Positions 12,013-20,100 of a stretch of 64,000 nucleotides of DNA are shown piece after piece (within the stretch, counting starts at the first letter, position 1; each line of letters starts with the position of its first letter). The notes beneath the pieces were generated by a model. The model was given only the letters and a program-made list of their open reading frames with translations, was not told where the DNA came from and did not search any database. Both the position numbers and the translations under genes were made by a program. The DNA is taken from assembly GCF_032340315.1 (NCBI RefSeq), contig NZ_CP135436.1:1757501-1821500 (forward strand), given 5' to 3'. The stretch comes from Streptococcus sp. DTU_2020_1001019_1_SI_AUS_MUR_006. GTDB lineage: Bacteria > Bacillota > Bacilli > Lactobacillales > Streptococcaceae.

Positions 12013-12021
12013 ATTATATCA
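12013..12021 (-). promoter_or_regulatory. Extended -10 promoter abutting dinG
   Basis: Minus strand TG-A-TATAAT, with TATAAT at 12018-12013, is followed by TTTTA and then ATGATG. The -35 is weak. The usual 6-7 nt distance to the start site places transcription initiation at the start codon. Confidence 0.45.
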
Positions 12022-12125
12022 AAATTTACAGCATTTGACATCCATGAACTTTATTGGAAGGGTCAAGTTTCTTGCAAGTTTTGAATAAAAATGATTGAAT
12101 AGAAGTGTAGAAAAGGAGGGACATC

Positions 12126-12311
12126 ATGAACCCATTAGCTTTGTTTAATCAAGTAAAAGAGCTAATCGAGAAAAAAGATTTGGCTGCCGCAAAAACTTTT
12201 GTCGAAGAAAACAAGGACCAACTCGGTGAATACCTTAGTCAAGCTCAAAGCCTGATTTCAGGAACAGAAGGGATCAGTAATCTTGTTGATAAGGTCAAAG
12301 GACTCTTCTAA
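12126..12311 (+). CDS. Small conserved protein of unknown function, 61 aa
   Basis: A 61-residue protein with no transmembrane segment, mostly predicted alpha helix, with many Lys, Glu and Ala. The ribosome site AAAGGAGGG is excellent and a clean terminator follows, so the gene is very likely real. It is transcribed alone, divergent from dinG and convergent with the NAD(P)HX dehydratase. I do not recognise a domain; similar small helical proteins exist in streptococci as hypotheticals. Confidence 0.85.
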   Translation: MNPLALFNQVKELIEKKDLAAAKTFVEENKDQLGEYLSQAQSLISGTEGISNLVDKVKGLF

Positions 12312-12321
12312 TTCTTAAAAG

Positions 12322-12346
12322 GCACCTGAAAACCTCAGGTGTCTTT
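12322..12346. terminator. Bidirectional terminator between the 61-aa gene and nnrD
   Basis: Stem GCACCTGA / TCAGGTGT-type (12322-12329 and 12335-12342) followed by a T-run on the plus strand. The last codons of the convergent nnrD lie inside the hairpin. Confidence 0.8.
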
Positions 12347-13183
12347 TTGTATTTTCTTCATGAAGACTGGGAGTTGTTGACTAATCGTAGTTGGCATGAC
12401 GACATAATTATCCTCAGCTAGAGTTTGGGCAATTGCTGAGTGCAAATAAGTCGCTACTGCGACCCTTTCATAGAGGCTAACTTGTGGGAATTGACCAGCA
12501 AAACCGGCAATCATCCCAGCCAGAGTATCACCCATTCCTCCAGTTGCCTGATAGGGGCCACCGACACTCAGCTGATAACAATCAACTTGTCCAGCTTGCC
12601 AGATTCGAGTAGCTGGACCTTTTTGAACCAAAATCGTTCCTGAAGGGAATCTCTTCAAAGCCTCTCCTGTTTCCTTGCTTCCTTGGGAATCCAAATCTAA
12701 GCCTGACAAGACTTGCCATTCCCTCTGGTGAGGAGTTAAAACAAGCTGGGCTTTGGGGAATTTCATTCCCGTCTTAGCAAAAATGGATAAGGCACCACCA
12801 TCCAGTATGAGAGTCTGGTCTTGATTTGAACGATGAAAGACTGTTTGAAGAAGCTCTTCTCCACGCTCATCATCCACTAGTCCAGGTCCAACCAAGACAA
12901 TATTAGCTTTCGGCAACTGTTGCTCAAGCAATTGCTTATCGTCAAGAGTAAAAGCCATAGCCTCCGGCAGATGGCTATGCAGAGCTGGAATATTCTCTTT
13001 ATCCGTTGCTACTGTCACCAATCCTGCGCCACTTTTAACAGCTCCTAAGGCAGCCATAATAATCGCTCCCCCATAGGGATAAGTTCCCCCGATCAAGAGA
13101 AGACGCCCATAGTCTCCCTTATGACTAGAACGAGAACGCTCGATGATCACTTTTTTCAATAGAGCTTGATCAATCTCTTTCAT
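12335..13183 (-). CDS. nnrD: ADP/ATP-dependent NAD(P)H-hydrate dehydratase
   Basis: A 282-residue ribokinase-like protein of the YjeF C-terminal family, which repairs hydrated NAD(P)H using a nucleoside phosphate. Visible motifs are GGTYPYGGAIIMAA, the Gly-rich GAGLVTVAT, VLVGPGL, LTPHQREW and the catalytic GGMGDTLAGM, whose Asp is the base. There is no fused YjeF-N epimerase domain here, as usual in streptococci. It follows the unrecognised 278-aa gene by 11 nt and is probably co-transcribed with it. Full length. Confidence 0.92.
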   Translation of the reverse strand: MKEIDQALLKKVIIERSRSSHKGDYGRLLLIGGTYPYGGAIIMAALGAVKSGAGLVTVATDKENIPALHSHLPEAMAFTLDDKQLLEQQLPKANIVLVGPGLVDDERGEELLQTVFHRSNQDQTLILDGGALSIFAKTGMKFPKAQLVLTPHQREWQVLSGLDLDSQGSKETGEALKRFPSGTILVQKGPATRIWQAGQVDCYQLSVGGPYQATGGMGDTLAGMIAGFAGQFPQVSLYERVAVATYLHSAIAQTLAEDNYVVMPTTISQQLPVFMKKIQKDT

Positions 13184-13194
13184 ACACTACTCCT

Positions 13195-14016
13195 TCACTT
13201 CAACTTATCCTTACCATGCAGTACTTGATTAACCTTGGTATTCCAAGCCTGTAACCCTTCTCCCTCATAGTCTAGGTAAATCACTCTATCTTGTAATTGA
13301 CAAGGAATCAAACCTTCAAAACAAGCCTTATCTTTTGAAGGAATAACACACAAATGAAGAAAGGTATCCAAATCTAAACTATCTCTTACCTTCGCAACAT
13401 GATAGCCATCAAAGATATAACCTGGTGCTTGAATTAATTCTTCATACAGAAAATGAAAACTAACGCCAGGAATGAACTTTTCTTGCAATTCCTCCTCAGA
13501 AGGTGCCCTTCCTAACAAACGCTCCATAGCGAGTCGGTAACCCGAAGTCGTATTAGACCATCCGAACATGATATAGTCAAAATAGTCTGCTGGATCAGAA
13601 GCTGCATTACGACTATCTGTAACTAGCTCAGCCCCACTTTTACCAAATACTTTTACCGCCGACATGAGTTTTCCAGTCTGAAAAATAGCCTGAGCCACCT
13701 CAACTGTACAAGTATGACTACAATAATCTGAGGTAACCAACTTCCTCTGGATATCATAGGTAGAAGCTACAAGGCGATGACTTGGTCTGTAGGGAGGAAA
13801 AAAGCTATGCTCTTGCAAGTAATCATGAATTTGTATTTTTAATTCATGATTCTCACATTCCACAATGGTCTGACGATGATGGTTCTGTTCGTAAGCAATA
13901 AACTTTGCTAGCTTCTCCAATTCCCATTCTTTAATCTGAGGATAGTTTTCAAGAGCAAATTGATACATCCCATCCCACTGGAGACTAAAATCTGCATTAT
14001 AAACTTTTACAATCAT
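13195..14016 (-). CDS. Conserved protein of unknown function, about 273 aa
   Basis: A soluble protein with no signal or membrane segment. The frame opens MRRRTMIVKVYNADFS; the second ATG (14016) has a better-placed GGAGAAGGACC ribosome site. Notable stretches are SDYCSHTCTVEVAQ, VFGKSGAELVTDSRNAASDP, FGWSNTTSGYRLAMERLLG and RVIYLDYEGEGLQAWN. Relatives in streptococci are sometimes labelled phosphate ABC transporter ATPase, but no Walker A or ABC signature is present, so that label is not supported. The middle Arg/Asn/Ser-rich block looks like a conserved active or binding site. It probably shares a transcript with nnrD. Function unknown. Confidence 0.8.
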   Translation of the reverse strand: MIVKVYNADFSLQWDGMYQFALENYPQIKEWELEKLAKFIAYEQNHHRQTIVECENHELKIQIHDYLQEHSFFPPYRPSHRLVASTYDIQRKLVTSDYCSHTCTVEVAQAIFQTGKLMSAVKVFGKSGAELVTDSRNAASDPADYFDYIMFGWSNTTSGYRLAMERLLGRAPSEEELQEKFIPGVSFHFLYEELIQAPGYIFDGYHVAKVRDSLDLDTFLHLCVIPSKDKACFEGLIPCQLQDRVIYLDYEGEGLQAWNTKVNQVLHGKDKLK

Positions 14017-14072
14017 GGTCCTTCTCCTCACATTCTCTTACTTTCATTATACACCTCACTACCCAATTAATA

Positions 14073-14100
14073 AAGGAGAAGACTATGCTATCTTCTCCTT
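14073..14100 (-). terminator. Terminator of the beta-galactosidase gene
   Basis: A perfect 10-bp stem (AAGGAGAAGA / TCTTCTCCTT) with an 8-nt loop, then TTTATTAATT on the minus strand, 44 nt after the stop codon. Confidence 0.8.
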
Positions 14101-14143
14101 CTTTTATAATGATTTGCTTTTTCAGAGCTATGAGTTATCAACC

Positions 14144-17100
14144 TTACTTTTCTTTACGTTTAACTGTTAGTAGAGCTACTGATAAAACAAGACTGAGACT
14201 TGCTAGGAAGGCAGCTGTATCAGATCGACTTTCACCTGTTTCTGGAAGTCTTGCTGAATTTGCTTTTCCTGGATTATTTCCAGAAACCTCTCCCTGAGCT
14301 ACTAGCCCATGAGCTGATTCTACTGGTTCTTGATTTTGTTCTTTATAGACAATCGCATAAAGTCCTAGATCTTTGGTGACAAATTCAACTGTGTCACCTA
14401 CAAGCGTCACCTTCTGAACCTGCAAGCCTTGATCTAAGCTCATGTGATAAACTCCTTGAACCTGACCCTTGACTGGCAATCTCACTAGAACTGCACCTTT
14501 TGGATCAACCATTTGGTTATCTTTATCTAGCAATTTCACTTGATAAGCATCGTATTGCTTACCAGCTAATTCTTGGCGTAGAACCTTTTGAACTTGAAGC
14601 TTGAGATTAGCATCCAAGTCTTGAGATAGCCCTGCTACCAGAACTCCAGTTTCCTTATCAGATAAGATTTGAACCTCTGCAGTTGGTTTTTCCACACTTG
14701 GGGCTGGTTCGTCGCCTACTGTACCGATTGCTTCTGTGTATTCTGGTAACTCGTTTTTAGCGGCTTCTACTGCATTGACGCCACCATCAAATTCTGGGAT
14801 TTCTACTACTGGAGCTGGCTCATCGCCTACTGTGCCGATTGCTTCTGTGTATTCTGGCAACTCGTTTTTAGCTGCTTCCACAGCATTAACGCTACCTGTA
14901 AATTCTGGGACTTCTACTACCGGAGCTGGTTCGTCGCCTACTGTGCCGATTGCTTCTGTGTATTCTGGCAACTCATGCTTAGCGGCTTCTACTGCATTGA
15001 CGCCACCATCAAATTCTGGAATTTCTACTACCGGAGCTGGTTCGTCGCCTACTGTGCCGATTGCTTCTGTGTACTCTGGCAACTCATTTTTAGCGGCTTC
15101 TACTGCATTGACACCACCTTCAAATTCTGGCACTTCTACTACTGGAGCTGGTTCGTTGCCTACTGTGCCGATTGCTTCTGTGTATTCTGGCAACTCGTTT
15201 TTAGCGGCTTCTACTGCATTGACTCCGCCCTCAAATTCTGGCACTTCTACTACAGGAGCTGGTTCGTCGCCTACTGTGCCGATTGCTTCTGTGTATTCTG
15301 GCAATTCATTCTTAGCGGCTTCTAGAGCATTGACGCCACCTGTAAATTCTGGGACTTCATGCTTAGCAGCCTCTACTGCATTGACGCCACCCTCAAATTC
15401 TGGGACTTCTACTACTGGTGCTGGCTCGTCGCCTACTGTGCCGATTGCTTCTGTGTATTCTGGCAACTCGTTTTTAGCGGCTTCTACTGCATTGACACCA
15501 CCCTCAAATTCTGGAACTTCTACTACCGGAGCTGGCTCGTCGCCTACTGTGCCGATTGCCTCTGTGTATTCTGGCAATTCATTCTTAGCGGCTTCTACTG
15601 CATTGACTCCGCCCTTGAATTCTGGGACTTCTACTACTGGTGCTGGTTCGTCACCTACTGTGCCGATTGCTTCTGTGTATTCTGGTAACTCATGCTTAGC
15701 GGCTTCTACCGCATTGACACCACCTTCAAATTCTGGGACTTCTACTACTGGTGCTGGCTCATCACCTGCTGTCCCGATTGCATTTGTGTATTCTGGCAAC
15801 TCATGCTTGGCAGCTTCAGCAGCATTGACGCCACCATCAAATTCTGGAACTTCTACGACTGGAGCTGGCTCGTCACCTTTGCTAGTAGTAATGGCTGGTT
15901 TGACCTTAACTTCAACAACTCGATCTTGCGCCTCAGTCGTATCTGTATGAACAGTTGTACGGTTAGATCCTAGAACCTCAACATAATCAACTCTTTCACC
16001 CTTCTTACCTTCTGAGATTACACGACGTTCATCTTGCGCTAAGTCATTGTTTTCACGAATAATTTCCTTAAATGGAATTTCGGTCTTGACAACTTCTAAA
16101 CTTGGTCGTTCGAGAACAGGACTTTGGTCGCCTTCTTCTGGAACTATACGGTGACTAGACTTGAAGTGAATACGATATTCCTTGACAAGACTACCATCCT
16201 TAGCAAGAAGACGAACAAGGCTAGGAAGGCTAGGAAGGTTATCCTGACTAGACTCAACAACCGTTGTCACACCGTGACCACTTGCTTGAGCAGTCACCTG
16301 TGGTTTAGTGCCATTTAAACTCACTGTATAATCTGAAACCGCAGGATCAAAGTTTTCTAATGCTTTTCCAGCAACTGAAATGGTCACTGAAGGAGTTTCC
16401 TCATCTCTTGCTTTAGCAGGAGAGTAAGCACTAAATTCGACCATTGCTAGACCATTAGTTGTCGATTTACGAGTCATGCGTGCTCGAATGGCTGTTGTCT
16501 GAATTGGATCAAAGGTAAATTCGATTGGTTTACCAGCCACGATTTCTCCAGATGCCTTATAAGGAATTTCTTGCCAGTTTTCTGCCTTATTAAATGGATG
16601 ATCCGCATTTTCTTCATAACGAGAAATGGTACTTGGTTCTGTATAGGCAGGCCCAACATATCTTTCCAGTACCATTGTCGCAGGTGCGTCTGTTCCACTG
16701 TCTTTAAAGAACTGAATAGCTACTTTTCCAACAGACTGAGGTGTAATCTGACCATTCTTCTTAAAGAGAATTCCCACAGATGTTTCTTGGTCTTTCGGAG
16801 TTCGAGACCAGTTAGTCCAACGTCCATCCTCGTTAAAGTGACCATCGTTGATATAGAAAATCTTATCCCGAGAAGCTGCTTGTGTATCATTTGTAGTAGA
16901 TGCAAAGGCTTTAGAATCTGTCGCATTATTGCTTGCATTCTCAGAGATAACTTGATTACCTTTTGTAACAACTGTTACTTGCATCTTGGTTGTTAAGTCT
17001 GTTCCTAGAACATGACCAAGCACTTCAAAGTTACCTTCTTGGGCAGTCGCATGTTCTGGAATTGCATCCCATTGAACAGAAAGGTTATCTTTAACCCAGC

Positions 17101-20100
17101 CATCTTGTGATGGATAGTAGACTGTTACCTCGGCAGGCAATTGAAGTTGATCGCCAACATTCAAGGTCTGGGCACTATTTTCCGCAGCTACTGGTTGTGT
17201 TGACTCTTTTTCGTCATCACGGAAGATACGATATTCTTTAAGAACAGTTCCATCCTCAGCTTTCAAGATAAGACGTGTCGCACCTTTTTCACTTATTGCA
17301 GGAACAACCGTTACCAAACCGTTGTTGCTGGCTGTGGCAGTGATTTCCTTGCTTGCTTGAGGAATATAATACTCTGTCTTAGATGGATTGAAATGTTCGA
17401 GCTTCTTGCCATCTACTTGGATAGAAATTTCTGAGCTGGTAGCACTTGGAACCTTACTTCCTAAAATAGTAATTTCTGTTAAACCAACACCAGCCTTTCC
17501 ATCTGCCTTCTTCATACGCATACGAACAGCATAAGTTTCAACCTTGTCAAATGTAAAGTGGTTTGTTTGACCTGCAGATAATTGTCCTGGAGCTTTTAGA
17601 TGTTCAACTTCTTTCCAGTTGGCAGCATTGTTGAATGGATGGTTGGTATCACGCTGAGCATTATTGACATCATTTGGAAGATCTGGAACTTCTTGACCGA
17701 CATAGTATTCAATAACATATTCTTTTGGAAGTCCGATTGCCCCGTCTGTATAGAAATCAACTGATAGATTGTCGACAAAGCGCTTGGTCAAATCACCAGA
17801 GTTACCAAACAAGATAGATGCCCAGTCATTATCAGTACCTGTTTGCCATGTAGTCCATCGATTCTTAACATCTGTACTGGCTCTTGAAACTGTCAAGTCG
17901 TTCAAAGTACTTGCCGAATCATCACCACCCGTATTGGACACGATAGCCGCTGGCAATTGAGAACCAGTCCATTGTTTAGAGATGTTATTTCCAGCAACAA
18001 CTTGACTAGAAACACGAATATGAGCCTTGGTAGTCAGATGGCTACCCACTAATTGACCCTTGATTTCATAGATACCTTCAGTCTGACTAAAGTTTTCAGG
18101 AACCTTGTCCCAAAGGACATCTTTATAGACAGTTGTTCCATTAGAATGATAAGCACGAACACTAGCAGGTAATTGAACAGTTTCACCCTTAGGAAGAGTA
18201 AGGCTGATTTCTTCTGCAACCTGCAAACCTTCAACAGTCACATTGGCAAGAGCCTCAATATCTGTACCTTCGACATGACCTTTAAGGGTAAAGCTATGAT
18301 AGTAACCAAGTTCTTTGGCATCTACCTTGTCCCAAGTTACAGCTACCTTACGAGGCAAGCCCTTATCAAATTCTGCTCCGATTTGATCAGGCAAATTCGG
18401 TTGCTGATTGATATCTGTAGAGATAGAAACAGGATGTAGCTTGACAATTTTCTTGTCTACTGTATTTTCTTTTATCACAAGTTCAGTTGCTACAGACTGA
18501 GTCTTATCAGTTTGATTGTCAATACGAGGAGTGAGGGTTACACTACCTTTCGTGTAAAGAAGCAAGTTCTGGCCGTTCACCTCAAGATGAGCACCATCAG
18601 CTGACTTAGCTTCCAAATGGATATCTGACGCTGAAAATTCAGTCTGTGAACCATCCTCATAATGTCCAATGACATGATAAGGGAGAACTTGGTCTTCTGT
18701 TGCAGTTTCTTTTCCTTCAACACTTACTTCCAAGCGTGTCAAGGCAGGAGCTTCCTTCACAAACTGAATCAAATAAGTTTGAACCAAGTCACCCTTCTGG
18801 TCACTCAAGAACACAGAAGCCTGATAATCATTAGCTGCTGAAGCTTGTTGAACAGTTACTTGGTAGCCAGTAGTTTGTGCACCAACATTTGGAATCTTAG
18901 CAGTATAAGGAAGGGATACTCGGTAGTAGGTCTTTCCAGACTCAAAGTCAGCGAGAGCCTTGTCACCAACAGTGAGACCTGTAACAGTACTTTCTGTTTC
19001 CTTATCACTCGCGATAAAGGTTGCCGTAACCTCGTAGTCATTGCCTTCCAATTTACCAGTTGCTTCAGTACGTCCACCTTCTCTTGTCAAGGAAGAAGGA
19101 TCTTTCAAGGTCCAAGAAACAACATCCGCATCAACCAAGTTACCATCTGATAAAACAGCCGTAACAGTCTTGTCCAAATTTTCAACAGCTGTACCAACTG
19201 GGACAGTTGCTACCTTAGGCAACCACTTATCGAGTGCAACCACCTTAACAAGGGCTTCAGCCTTAGCTTCAAGTCCTTCCACGCTACCAAGAACTTTTTT
19301 CTCACCTGCACTAGTAAGGAGATCATCTGGTATATCCCAAGTTACAGATTTTTCTTCAACACTGCCGTCGCTATAAATAGCTGTCACAGTTTTTGGTAAT
19401 TTAGGATCCTCGCTGACATCAGTTCTTGCCTTAACAGGGGCAAAAGCAACAAAGTGACGGTTTTCTTTCTTACCTGAAACAGTTGTGACTGTTGCTTGAT
19501 CAGAAGCTAAACCTGCAGAATCTGCAAAGAGGGTAAATTTCCCTTCTTTTTCAGTGGATTTAACAATGACAACACCTTTACCATTGAAGGCTTTTCTCTG
19601 CCATGTGCCATCTTTCTGAGCTTTATAACGTTCACGACTAGCTTGTTCTCCATTATCCACACCAACGATTTGTCCTTGGCCATGAAGATTGAAATGAACA
19701 AGATTATTGGCAGTTGGAACGACATTGCCATCCTCATCAACGATTTCATAATGGATATAAGATAAATCTTTACCGTCTGCAGTGATGACATGTTCTTCCT
19801 TGGTGAGTCGAACTCTAGCTGGTTCCCCAGCTGTTGTCACACTATCACGCGCAATTTCTTTGCCATTTTCATCACGAGCAATAGCTGTTAAGGTACCCGG
19901 TTTATAGTCAACCAACCACTCAAGATACAATTCACTTGGTTTAGCTCCCTCGTGATAAGGGCGCCCATCTTCAGTTGTTTTCTTAACAAATTCTTTCTTA
20001 CCAAGGGATTCGTTATTCAAGAACAATTCTACGCTAGCGGCATTTGAGAAGGTCCGAACTGGAACCTTGCCATTGATGAGCATATTACGTTCCTTGAGCG

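Noticed and set aside
14714..15877. Regular 111-bp repeats suggesting a CRISPR array
   Set aside because: The repeats are in frame, continuous without unique spacers, and encode a wall-protein stalk.
14736..15950. A 404-codon open frame on the plus strand opposite the bgaA repeats
   Set aside because: It is the antisense of a repetitive coding stretch with no stops because the repeat happens to lack them. It has no ribosome site, and its product is a simple Ser/Thr/Ala repeat.
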